Assembly: GCF_014898055.3 (NCBI RefSeq) | Contig: NW_023601543.1 | Coordinates: forward strand, 62,385,782-62,449,781 | Source of the DNA: Talpa occidentalis | Taxonomy: Eukaryota; Chordata; Mammalia; Eulipotyphla; Talpidae | Reading direction: 5' to 3' | DNA: 64,000 nucleotides | Shown here: one piece after another, positions 1 through 10,823 of the stretch | Numbering within the stretch: the first letter of the stretch is position 1 | How the letters are laid out: each line of letters begins with the position of its first letter | Translations under genes and position numbers: made by a program | The notes under the pieces: model-generated | The model's input: the letters and a program-made list of their open reading frames with translations, nothing else | Database searches by the model: none | Told to the model about the DNA's origin: nothing

Positions 1-760
1 TCATTTTCTTCAGTTCTGGAGAATTGCCTTATGATAGTCTTTGATAATTTCTTCCCTTCTATATTTTTCTGGGTTTTTTTTTTCTTTGAACTGCTATTCG
101 ATTTTTGACACATTAGATTTTTTTTCTCTCTCATTTTCTGGGAGGTCCCTTCAACTTATTTTCCAATGCTATAATTAATTTCTCTTTTTTTAAACAGCTT
201 TATTGAGTTATAGTTGACTTATATTACACATAACTATACATGTTTAAAGTATACCATTTATTAAGTGTTGACATATGTAAGCATCAATAAAGCCATCACC
301 ACAATCAAAGTAACAAGCATTTCTACCCCTCACATATATCACTTTTTAAAGAACTAAAATATTTCCAGTACAGTTCAAGCCACAACCCCTTGTTTTTACC
401 TGTTCCTCCCCAGAGGTTATCACACTCTTGAAGCTCTCTCTCATATGTTTTGTCTTTTTTTAAACCCATGTTGGCTTGATGATGTTTGCTTGCTTGCTTC
501 TATTGTGGTAACATTGGTTTCATACACTGTATATGATTTAGAAGAACAGGCTCACACATCCTCAGATGTACATCACTGCACCACACTTGCCACCAATGCA
601 CCCAAAGTCCATTATCATAGACCATTGGATTCCCTCCCAGCTTCATTCCCAGTCTCCACCATCTAGTATGTCTATTCTGCAATTATATTTCTAGGTTTTT
701 CTACAGTTCATGTCTAAGAGTTTCCCCCTCCCCTGCCCTGTTTGATTTTCTTTGTCCTCA
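1..760 (-). mobile_element. Old L1/HAL1 remnants
   Basis: T-rich sequence with L1M/HAL1 character read on the minus strand. At 190-430 the ending TTTATTGAGTTATAGTTGAC and the CCATCACCACAATCAAAG motif resemble old L1 3' UTRs. Highly diverged, so subfamily and exact edges are uncertain. The sequence from 760 to about 1100 may belong to the same element. Confidence 0.55.
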
Positions 761-1099
761 AAGAGAAGAAAGTAGAATTATAATTATTTTGACATTTTTC
801 TTTTATTGTCTGTTCCCTCTGACTTTATCTTTTCTTATTTGTGGTGGTACCTGTCTTCCTGTTAGAAGTATTCCTCAAAGTGTCTTTAGCAAATGGTTTC
901 TATGAAGGAAAAGTTGAGAAACTGCATTTGTCAGATTTTTTTATTCCTTGAGTCAGTTTTTCTACATAGTAATCTTGATCTCTCAGGATTCCAGTCTGGA
1001 AAGGACTGGATCTTTAACCATTGACTATACAGACATTTACTTCTTATTTTCAGTAAGACATCTCATTTCTGTTCTCAGTTGTAGCTGGTGTTCCTGAGT

Positions 1100-2812
1100 T
1101 TAGGGATTCTTTGGTTTAACTTCTTCAGAGATTAATTCAGGTCATCTACTGTGTGGATAAAAGGCACTTGCCAGATGCTCTGGTTAAAGAGAAAGAATCT
1201 GAGAGTCTTCCTGCTCTTTTAAGGGGTTTTTCAGTCACCTCCTTTAAAAAAATCCCTATTTCTTTCAAATGTTCCGGGAAGCTATAATTCTTGAGCTTGC
1301 ACCTTCTGCTTATTTTTCCAGGGCCCTCAGGAATGAACTAGCTCTCTTGCTTCAGTTTGGATTTCCCCCACTGCACGTACTTGGCAGAAAGCAGAAGGAT
1401 ACAACCAAGCTAGCTACCTCTTTTCCAAAAGTTTTCCTTTTCAAATTTCACCTTTGCTGTCAGATTCTCTCCCACTTTCTTTGAGTTGTTTGTTTCTATC
1501 TTTTCTAATTCTTTACTCTCATGATTTTTATAGAGGTTGATACATGCTTGTATTCAGTCAGCTCTGTTTAATCAAAAGCCCTTCCCTCCCTTGAAGCATT
1601 CTTTTTCTTGTGTTTCTAGCTACTTTTTGAAATCTGCTTCTACCATTAGACGATGAGCATTTCAAAGGCATGGGTAAATCAGGGTTTTTATATTTCTAAC
1701 ACTTGCATAATGTCCGGACTGTGGTAGCATCATTAAATGATTGTACTTTGAATGTGTATCTCAACCCACACATTGAAAGTTCAGGCAGTTTACAAGTCTT
1801 CCTTGGCTTTCATTTTTGCTTGTGCAGAAATTTCAAGTAAAAAAATTTCAAGTGAAATCCTTTTGATAGGTTGGAAGGTTCTCTTCTTTCCTTGATACTT
1901 TTCCTTTTCTGCAATGTATCTAATGCAGGGCATCACATCTGTCCAGTCTTCCAGAACCCTAAGAATATGTCAGATCTTTAAGGCCCTACCCCCTCTCCCC
2001 AGGCTGTCTCATTCCCTAGATCCCCTTTTACAGTTTTGGCTGAGGTCTTGTTTGTTCAGTGTTTGATTGCTGCTGATCCTTATTTTCAACAATGCCCTGG
2101 GCTTGGGACTTTCCCTTGGAGCTCCAGATCTGGTTAGCTCCCTTAAGGGACTGTGTTCACAGAACTACAGTACTAGGGAATTGTAGTGTGTGTGGTAGAA
2201 GCAGTCGCAAGGTAAAAATACCATTAACTTTGCTTGTTTTACTTAGGATTATTAGCTGAGATGCTCACTCTGCTATCAAAAGTCCCACCCACCTTAAATT
2301 TTTAATGTATTTTTTATATCCATTTATAGTTTGGTAGCTTTTCATTTAATATAGATGCTTGCTCATGTCCTTGATCACTGTAATTTCTGATGGCTGTGAA
2401 TCACCTCATTTGGGTGTCTCAGAATTTGATAATTTCTCTATTGTTGGATTTCAGATACTTATTTGTCTCCCTTTCCTAACAGGCTCTGAACTCAGTGTTG
2501 GGACTTTTGTTTACTACATCATCTTTAATACTCGACACAATTTTTGTTCAATAAAGGTTTCCCCCCAGTTTTAAAAATATCATAAATGAAATTTTGAGTG
2601 ACTTACTGCCAAAGCTTTATCCAGATTTCAAATTATTTTTCTAAGCATAGTGTTCCAGAAATGGAATTTCTTGGTCAAGTGTATAGACATTTTTATGTCT
2701 CTTGACATAAGTTGCCAGGTTGATTTCTAGAAAAGTTCTGCCAAAATGTCATCTTTCAGCAGCAAATGGTCTCCCTGTCTATGACACTGTGCATTTGGTA
2801 ATGTTAACATGC
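1100..2812. other. Intronic DNA, nothing recognised
   Basis: Unique-looking AT-rich intron. Short open frames here have no splice or coding signal and no recognisable protein family. Confidence 0.5.
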
Positions 2813-2828
2813 TAATTGCTAAAGTTTT

Positions 2829-3148
2829 TTTTTTTTTTTTTTTTTTTTTTTATAGAGGCATGCTTTATTTATTTGTTTGCTGGCTTGTTTGTTTTGTTTA
2901 TACATGCACTGGGTACAGTCAGAAGCGCGGGAGGGTGAGAGAATTCACCAGAGCCAGAGCGGGGAGCAGAGCAGGCAGAAGGACCGAAGTACACTGCTGA
3001 GGGGAGCAGCGGGCGGCAGGAGAAGTCTGCACGCCATGTGGGACCCTCCTCCGGTGGCCGGGGAGCAGCCGGGGATCGAACCGGCGCCGCAGAGGCCGCG
3101 GGCAGCTTCGCAACCCAGCGCTCAACCGCTGCGCCACCGGGGAGGCCC
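2829..3148 (-). mobile_element. A-type tRNA-derived SINE, young, full length
   Basis: Read on the minus strand it starts GGGCCTCCCCGGTGG, contains an intact B box (GGTTCGATCCC) and ends in a long A tail. The tail carries the extra motif GCATGCCTCTATAAAA after the A-rich simple repeat. A 17-bp target-site duplication (TAATTGCTAAAGTTTTT) flanks it. It is very similar to the copy at 14821, which implies recent activity. Open frames across it are SINE sequence, not genes. Confidence 0.93.
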
Positions 3149-3165
3149 TAATTGCTAAAGTTTTA

Positions 3166-4435
3166 TTGAAAAAATGTTCTCATTAAACTGTTTTGTTATT
3201 TTGATTACTTGTAAAATTATTCATTCTCATCTTCAATTTTTTTCATTCCTTCTATAATGTGATCATTTGGACTCTTTTCTATTTTCCCATTAGTAGCCTA
3301 GTGTATTTCTTATTAATTTATGTAAACTTTATATGTCAATCATTTGTTTCAAATATCTTTCAAGTTTATCTTTTGGTCTTATTCTGATGAGTTTGGATAA
3401 TGCAGAAACTAAAAATCATTCAGAAGAAACTTCTTAATGTGGTATGATTAAATCTTACAGCAGTTCTTTTGAATAGTGGGGTATTCTAAAGTCTACATAT
3501 GTGTCTTCAACATTTTAACTTAAAGATACAAATATACATTAGGTAGCTAATCCTTTTATTTTGGACTGCCCTTTCCTTCAACTGATTAGAAATTTGCTAT
3601 GTATTGTTTTTTTACATTTCACCCAAAATGCATCAATGATTTCTAGTTTTGGTTTCTTCAGAATGAAGTGATGACAATGTAATGACCTAATTGAGGCAGA
3701 ACCCTTTCAGGTTCCCCTCAACTCCAGTCTTCAGGTTTGCCACTCACATTTAATTCAACATCACCTTTTTCTGGTCTTTTCAGCCACCTCCTCTCTTTTT
3801 GCACTCACATTCAATTGCCATAACATAATTAAGAATTACAGTTAACAGTTATACAACTAGCATAAAAAAAGAACAAATTTGGGAACAAATATAAATATCT
3901 CTGGGTTAAGTAGACATCTTAATTTGTAGGACTCATGGGCAAGTAGCTTGTTAGCACTGAGCAAGCAGCACGCTGTGGGCATTCATTAAATTTCTGCAAA
4001 GGGGCTGGTGAATAGGTCAGTCTGTGAAACTGGTCAAGTGGAGGTTGATTATGAAAGCTTTAAGCATGGTGAAAATCTGTTAGTCTTTCCCTTTGTGATT
4101 GTTGTTTTGATGCTTGTAAAGTCCTTCCCTTCCTGGGAGTCATGTGGAAATTCACCTACATTTGTCTGTTTTGATTTCTTACATTAACTCTTTGATTTTT
4201 TTCTGTGTGAAGTGAGGCTCTAAATATATTTTCCATCCTCAAAATGCCATTTTTCCCATTATAGCAAGTGTTTTCTTAAAAGCCGCTGATCAAAAGTGTC
4301 ATTTCTAGTTAGCCTAGTCTTGGAATTGGAAAGTCAGTATGATTCTTGGGTTGGGGCAATTCAGGTAGAGAATGGAGTGGGATTTTATACATACACACAC
4401 ATAGTGTAAGGAGGAAAAGAATTGGTAAACAATAG
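3166..4435. other. Intronic DNA, nothing recognised
   Basis: AT-rich intron without a repeat family I can name and without coding signal. Confidence 0.5.
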
Positions 4436-5797
4436 TGCTAACAAAAAGGGGTTATTTCTCAAGAAACCCTTTTAGAACCTGGATCCCACCCCTAATGATT
4501 TAAAAGGGCAGCTTGTATCTACTTGGATAATAGTGAGGCAAAGTAGTTTATTAAGCAGTTTAACATAGTTAGTAATTAAACAGTGCTATACAAAGGGTTA
4601 TAGCGGGCTATAGCCTCCAAAGGAGAGTGCCGGATGAGGACAGGTCGCTGTCTGTGGTTCTTTACCTGCATGCAATTGTAAGACCACTCAGGCTCGGGAC
4701 ACAACAATGGGGTTTTATTTCACAAACGGGAAGTAAGGAGTTCTCAAGGCCACAAGTGGCTGGCTGTCTCAATCCAGTTGGTGTCCAGTGTCCAGAAATC
4801 CTAAACAAAAGGCTGCTCATCAAAGATGATACTCCCACCAACAAGGGCCTAGAGCTTGTGGCACACTGGCAAGCAGTGGACCAGGATCCAACTCATCGCA
4901 ACCGGAGGTGCTCAGAGGCGGCATTGCTGAGATCATGCCACAGCAGCCACAGCCAGTCTGAAAGTCGGAGTGGACAGCACTGGACACTGGACCAGACAGC
5001 GAGAGAGACAGCAGCACCAGAGGTGGTGCTGGATGATCAACAGCTCTCAGAGGGGACCTGGCCAGAGTGCCAGTCACCCCCATCAACTGTGCCAGGCAGC
5101 ACTGACTAGTAATGCCAGTCAACACTGCCCACTAGGAGGCAGCGGTGTCAGAACCACCATGTTATCAGCTTTTTGTGAGTTGTTGGCCCACACTGACAAC
5201 AAATAGCAATTGAGACATCAGGCCTGGGGTCTTCAGTGCTCCTTTCAGGCCATGTCAGAGGTAGACTGGAGGCAGGTACAGTGGCCCCAGATGTCTGCAA
5301 AGCTCTTTAGCTTCTCCCCTTGGAGGTCAGGAACAGAGTGTGTAGGTCCAGTTTGAGCAGGCCGAAAGCTGGTGCCTGCCCTGCCTTATATCCTCTTTTA
5401 GTGGTCCCCCTTCCCCCACCTACAAGTCTGATTTGGCTGATTGGGCTGTAGCACAGATCAGCTCGTGGGTTGTACCTGTTGGGTCCATTCTACAATCCGG
5501 GCACCAAACCCACCAGCCTCTCTACTGTCTACAGCTGGAGGAAGCCACAGCTTTGGAGCTGACCCAGTGGGGTCCCCTGCTCCTCCCTACAGCCCTGAAC
5601 TAGGGGCTTTGTGTCTTGATGCAGCGTGGTAGAGGAACCACTGCCGCCATCCATCACTGCTGGCCTCTGCCTGCAGTCTCAACACTGGTAAAATGCCCAC
5701 CACCTCCTGCTTGCACTGCCCACAAGCAGTGCTCTGGAGCCTGGGGCCTGGCACCAGGCTCCAATTTCAATAGTTTTCTTAATAAAGAGTATGCCAA
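4436..5797 (-). mobile_element. Unassigned LTR-like block
   Basis: A GC-richer block of about 1.3 kb in AT-rich surroundings. On the minus strand it offers a TATA-like motif (GGATATAAGG near 5386) and AATAAA signals near 4720 and 4551, in the order expected for an LTR transcription unit. The left edge could be TGCTAAC at 4436 and the right edge TTTCA near 5770, both next to ATAG, but this 4-bp match could be chance. Open frames of up to 160 codons here have no recognisable product. Confidence 0.4.
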
Positions 5798-6067
5798 TTC
5801 GGCCTCCCTGGTGGTGCAAGGGGTTAAGCATAGCACTGTGAAGCTATCAGCAGCCACTGTAGCACAAGTTCGATCCCCAGCCAGGGAAGTGACCCACATG
5901 GCGCAGCAGACCTCTCCTGTCTCGCCTGCTGCTCCCCTCAGCAGTGTATTTCAGTCTGCCTGTTTTGCTCCCCACTCTGTCTCTGGTGAATCCACTCACG
6001 CCCCCGTGCCTCTGGCCTGTACTCAAGTTCTTGTATGCATAAATAAATAAATCTTAAAAAAAAAAAA
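5798..6067 (+). mobile_element. B-type tRNA-derived SINE
   Basis: Starts near GGCCTCCCTGGTGG, has the B box GTTCGATCCC and ends in AAATAAATAAATCTT plus an A run. The flanks GAGTATGCCAA and GAATATGCCAA form a slightly decayed target-site duplication. The GGGGTTAAGC head and CTGGCCTGTAC tail mark the B subfamily. Confidence 0.9.
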
Positions 6068-6078
6068 GAATATGCCAA

Positions 6079-7688
6079 CAAGGAAGGAATTAAGCAAAGT
6101 TCTACAGATAATGTCAAACTTGAAAGCATAGTTTATCTCCATCTATTTTATCACTTTCTAGTGGGAAATTTTTTATGATAATTCCTCAGGCCTTTGAATT
6201 ATGGTGTTTCATCATGCAAGCCTTTCTCTGGAATAAATCAACTTCTCTTTGTGGAATTATTGTTTCCCCCCCCCCCAGGCCATGATGTTAGGTCAATTAA
6301 TGAAATACTGATTCTAATACTGTTAAAGGCTGTGAACAACTTCCAAGTATTATACAAAAAATAAGGGATTACTATTGAGAAACTATTATGAAGCAAATAC
6401 TAGTAGTGGAAATTTTTATTTACTGTGGCATTTTTTTTCTGGTTTTAAGTTTTAATGTTTCCATTTAAACTACCGCTATATGAATTTTTGCTTTCAAAAT
6501 ACTGTTTAGAGTTGATAGGTTCTATTTAATTTCCCCAGCATATATTTGTATTTTAAGTCACTTCAAAGTGACTCTTCAGTATTGCATTAAAGCAAACAAC
6601 CAACAGCCAACATGGGAGGTTTGTTTCAGCTGGGGGACTTTTTTGTCTTCAAGGTATTTTCTTCTCTTGCTCTGAAAAGTACCCATTGCAAGCCCTTTTT
6701 TCCTCCTCAAATTTTAGGTTATTAAAGTGAGATGGGGGGAGTACTTGCTAGAAAGCATAGCAGAAATACATGCAATAAGTGTCCCCAAGTTTTCCAGACC
6801 ATCTGGAGCTACCTGTGGCTGCTGTGTAGTTTAAAACCTTGGTGCTTTATGATCTATTGGCAGATGGCTAAATTGAAATCCTTGTGTCAGAGCTTTATTT
6901 TATCTGACTTTTTCATTCCAATATAGAAGAGAAAAATGAAATAGAGAAAAGAAGATATTGAAGATTGTGATGTTTTCTATGAATTTGAATGTTGATATTT
7001 CTCAGAAGAATAACTATAGATGGATGTTGTTACTACTTTAGGTTTTTTATTTTCTTTAGAATCACATTTCTTCACCTAGAATTAGCTAAGTAAAAGTGGC
7101 ATTTATAGTGGATTGATGGTTACGGTTGATATGATTTTGTTTTCAATGCCTTTAGAGACATGGTTTAAACTAATTAGAAAGATATCCCTGTTTTGTGTTA
7201 GTCTTAAAAAGAGTGCTGTTAGCTCTTAATTCAATATCTGTTGAGCCTGCTGTGTCTGATATATTGAAATAAAAAGTCTTGTGATTTGCTGACAGAGTAA
7301 ATTACCCTGATCTCAACCATTCCCTTGTACCCACACACCCTGCATTGCCTACTACTCCTTTTGAATCCAAGGTGAGATTCCTCAACTATGATATGTTCAA
7401 TCTTGACATTTCACTGTATAGCTAGGACATGTCTAAAATATTTAAGTGCATTTATTGTGGAAATGTGTCATGCTCAGTTTTATTTGCTTAGGTAGCAGAT
7501 AAAGACTTCAGAAATATTAAATATTTGAGCATTTGGTTAGGAATTTGATATTTGTACAAAAAACACATGAATTCAGCTAGCCTAGAAAAAAGATAAATGC
7601 CTTCTGGTCAGAAGCCAGGGTGGGGATAGCTGGAAGGAATTTATGAGAATCTGGCTCGAGATGTACTTTTGATGAATTTTCCCTCTGT
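6079..7688. other. Intronic DNA, nothing recognised
   Basis: AT-rich intron with a C9 homopolymer near 6270. No named repeat or gene was seen. Confidence 0.5.
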
Positions 7689-7979
7689 CATAGTCTGTTC
7701 ATACTGCTGTGACAAAAATATCATATACTAGGTGGCTTAAACAATAGGTAGTTATTTCTCACAGTTTTGGAGTTTGGGAAGTCCAAGATCAGTGGGCTGG
7801 CAGATTGTGTCTAGCGACACACTTCTTGTGATTGGCTTCTCATTGTGTCCTCTCATGACAGACGGAGCTCTGCCTTCCTGGCCTAATCATTTCTCAAAGG
7901 CTCACCTCTAAATACCATCAATTGGGGATTAGGCTTCAACATAAATTTTAGGGGGGCACAAACATTCAATCTGTAGCAT
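7689..7979. repeat. Ancient mammalian interspersed repeat
   Basis: Matches the widely dispersed repeat that begins AGTCTGTTCATACTGCTGTG, continues with a TTCTCACAGTTTTGGAG / GGGAAGTCCAAGATCA core and ends GCACAAACATTCAATC. I recognise the sequence as an old multicopy element but do not assign a family name with confidence. Confidence 0.6.
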
Positions 7980-8335
7980 CCTCTGGTTTTCTCTCATGTG
8001 GTTGATCTTGAAGGTTGTTCAGTATTTCATTTTTATGTTCTGCTACCAAATTTTATTTCTTCAACATTTTCTTCAGAAGTTGCTACTTGCAGTTTGGCAA
8101 AATGTGGTAGAGTTTACTAGGTAGCAGCATTACAGACTTGCACAGGAGAATGTGCAGTGTATTTTAAATCTTCTGTTTTGCTTGTATAATTCTCTGAATC
8201 ATCCCAGATGGTGCTCATTGTCGATAGTAATAGCAAGGATGAAAGCTGTTAATATGACTTCTAACATATGCCTCCTGATTGTTGTGTATATGCCCCATGT
8301 CAAAGGTACCTTTAGAATGATTTTTAGAAAGTTAC

Positions 8336-8814
8336 TGTAGGATAAGTGAAGATGCTCCAGCTTCTGCACCATTGGCCTGTGGCTATCACCTGCAGCCTTG
8401 AATGCAGGAGATGCTTGGGAGCACGGACTCAGGGTACGCATGCCTGATGGTGGACACCTGGAGTGTATGGTGGACATGCGTAAGTGGGCATACCTGAGCT
8501 GAGAGACTGAGGTTATAAGGGTGGCGTCACACAAAGGACATATGTGGCAGAACAGCTGCAAGAGAAAGAGACCACAAGAGAATGTCAGAGTGAGCCCAGA
8601 GAGAGTGAAGATCCTACCGGGGGCTGGGAGACCTGCCAGCCTCCCGGTCCCCCAGCTTCCCTTCCTGCCCTGCGCCTGGTTGCCTCACTACATTTGGCAT
8701 AGAAAGTTAATTAAAGTCTGAAAAAAGCCACTGAGGGCTCTGGGACTCTCCTTTACCCATCTGCCCGGATCCATAGAGAACCTGCCCCGTTCCTTTCTGC
8801 CTGCCTGCACTACA
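8336..8814 (+). mobile_element. Solo LTR, ERVL class by 5-bp duplication
   Basis: The 479-bp element starts TGTAG and ends CTACA, a perfect 5-bp terminal inverted repeat. It is flanked by the 5-bp direct repeat GTTAC (8331-8335 and 8815-8819). A TATA-like GGTTATAAGG near 8513 and ATTAAA near 8711 give plus-strand U3-R-U5 order. Five-base duplications are typical of class III (ERVL/MaLR) elements. No internal retroviral sequence adjoins it, so it is a solo LTR. Open frames inside it are incidental. Confidence 0.75.
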
Positions 8815-9439
8815 GTTACTGGGACTTTTTTCTTCCCCATTAGCCAAGTAAAACGATGGATCAGAGAATAGGATATATCTAGTGCTTTTATCTCTGACTG
8901 GCAGCTATGTTTTTGAAAGAAGCTTATAGCTACTTGTTTAGCTGGATTTTTTTTTTTATTTTAACTTGGCATTTCCTAACTTTGCTGGTATATCCTTATT
9001 TAAAAAACTGAGGTCCTTTAGCATTTAGACACATTAATTTACAGCACTTGTAGAACAGTCAATTGTGTTATCCACATATATGCCTTTTATTTTTTGGTAG
9101 TTGGGAAATAGTATTATATTCAGTGTGTTAAGGTATTCCAAAATGATCAGTACAATCTTGACCTTAAAGATATCTTTGTAACTAGTTCTACATTGTTACT
9201 GTTTCCTTTGTAAAGTCTACTCAGTTCCTACCTTTCATACTTTCTAAATGTTTCTAAGTGGTTTAAAAGTGTTGAAAAGGAAATTTGAAGTAAGCCTTAA
9301 AGAAATTTAATGAACTTCAGCTGGAACTATGTATGTGACACCTATTTTAAAGATCACTGATAGTGAGATGTTAATGAGTAAATTTTTTATATTACTGAAG
9401 CTTCTCTAAACATTGAAACTTCAATTACACATTTATCTT

Positions 9440-9562
9440 TTTTTTTTAACTGATTCCTGTAGAGACTATTTTTTTTTTTTATTTTTTAAAGATTTATCCA
9501 TTTATTTATACAACCACTGGGTACAGCCAGAAGTACAAGAGGGCGAGAGAATTCACCAGAGC
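9440..9562 (-). mobile_element. 5'-truncated A-type SINE with extra 3' sequence
   Basis: Only the 3' part of the SINE is present (complement of TGGGTACAGCCAGAAGTAC). Past its A tail, on the minus strand, come about 21 unrelated bases and then a second A run before the duplication. The 12-bp direct repeat CACATTTATCTT (9428-9439 and 9563-9574) bounds the whole unit, so the extra bases arrived with the insertion. This is the layout of a 3' transduction. Confidence 0.75.
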
Positions 9563-9964
9563 CACATTTATCTTGTTTATTTCTTTTTTAAATCAAAGTA
9601 ACATTGCATTATAACATTTAAATTTCAGGTGTTCATTGTTAATCAACATGTATATGTACACTATATTAAGTTCATTCTTAAAAGTCCAAATCCTTCACCA
9701 TATCATTGTTCCCTTTTTTTCCAACTTATATATCCTCCTGATAACCCTCTAATAACCACTAAATGATCTTGTAGTCCAAAAGTTTATTTTTCTTTTAATT
9801 AGTTCATTGGGTATTGTACTGCTCCCATAGCTTAGCTATTGTAAATAGTGCTGCAATGAACATAGGAATGCATACATACCTTCAAATTAGTGTTTTTGCA
9901 TTCTTTGGGTAGATACCTAGGAATGGAATTGCTGGATCAAATGGCAGATGTCTTAAGTATTTTT

Positions 9965-10290
9965 TAAAGGTTTATTTATTTTATGCATACAAGAGCTGAG
10001 GTACAGGCCAGAGGTGTGGGGGGTGAGAGGATTCACCAGAGGCAGAGTGGGGAACAGAACAGGCAGACCAACTGAAGTACACTGCTGAGGGGAGCAGCGG
10101 GTGAGCCAGGAGAGGTCTGCTGCGCCATGAGGGTTGCTCCCCGGCCACCTGGGCATCAAACTCTGCTGCAGAGGGTCCCCCCAAAAAAAACAAAAAAACA
10201 AAAAACAAACAGATGGTCTCACTCATAGCAGGAATTTAGAAAACCTAAATTTTTTTTGTGTCTTAACCCCTTGTGCCACCCGGGAGGCCC
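9965..10290 (-). mobile_element. B-type SINE carrying a foreign inverted patch
   Basis: Ends and body are a normal B-type SINE with flanks TCTTAAGTATTTT and TCTTTTAAGTATTTT. The stretch 10171-10250, which should be the tRNA-like middle of the head, is replaced by sequence complementary to 10654-10734. The B box is consequently disrupted. Confidence 0.85.
10171..10250 (-). repeat. Inverted copied patch, acceptor arm
   Basis: The complement of this 80-bp segment reads ATTTAGGTTTTCTAAATTCC and on through the L1/SINE junction into GGGACCCTC. It equals the 10654-10734 arm except for small length changes in the T-rich tract. Confidence 0.9.
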
Positions 10291-10653
10291 CATCTTTTAA
10301 GTATTTTGAGAAAATGCCATACAGTATTCCATAAGGGCTGGACCATTCCCACCAACAGTACACAAGGATTCCTTTTTTCCCACACCCATGCCAACACTTA
10401 TTTCTGGTCTTTTTGATATAGATCATTCTTTTTTTTAATATTTTATTTTATATAATTCTTACATCATTTTTCATTTTTGCACAATGTATGCATTTTCATT
10501 TTGGTTATATTCCCCATACAATTGCACCCCCCCCTTATTTTGACCCTAATCCTTCCTCACCCCGCCCTCCCCCGCCATAGTGTGTCTCTAGTTAATAGTT
10601 GCTTGTTGATTTTGATTTTTACTTTGTATTAATTAGTCTTTTTCCTGATCCCT

Positions 10654-10734
10654 TATTTAGGTTTTCTAAATTCCTGCTATGAGTGAGACCATCTGTTTGT
10701 TTTTTGTTTTTTGTTTTTCTTTTTTGGGACCCTC
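10654..10734 (+). repeat. Inverted copied patch, donor arm
   Basis: Here the same sequence is in its native context: L1 3' UTR (ending GAGTGAGACCATCTG), then the tail of the short SINE inserted at 10696. Because it spans a private insertion junction, this arm is the likely source of the 10171-10250 copy. Confidence 0.88.
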
Positions 10735-10823
10735 GCTGGTGGCCGGGGATCAAACTGGCAGTGCAGAGGCTGCGGGCAGCCTCGCAACCCAGCGCTCAAC
10801 CACTGCACCACCAGGGGAGGCCC
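10696..10823 (-). mobile_element. Short-form SINE, head only
   Basis: About 100 bp of the A-type head (minus strand GGGCCTCCCCTGGTGG to GAGGGTCCC) joined directly to an A-rich tail of A and C. The duplication CCATCTG (10689-10695 and 10824-10830) lies inside the L1 3' UTR. Because the tail starts at the break, it probably inserted already short. Confidence 0.85.

Noticed and set aside
2829..3148. tRNA gene based on an intact B box
   Set aside because: The B box belongs to the tRNA-derived head of a SINE; no cloverleaf or mature tRNA ends are evident, and the unit ends in an A tail with target duplications.
2877..3158. 93-codon open frame and its overlapping partners (also at 14868-15169, 19569-19979, 28306-28888 and 61197-61451)
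   Set aside because: These are translations of the same SINE in various frames; the repeated peptide similarity comes from repeat identity, not a gene family.
4627..5109. 160-codon open frame on the plus strand
   Set aside because: It lies in the LTR-like block, has no recognisable domain or splice context, and the GC-richer composition alone makes a chance open frame plausible.
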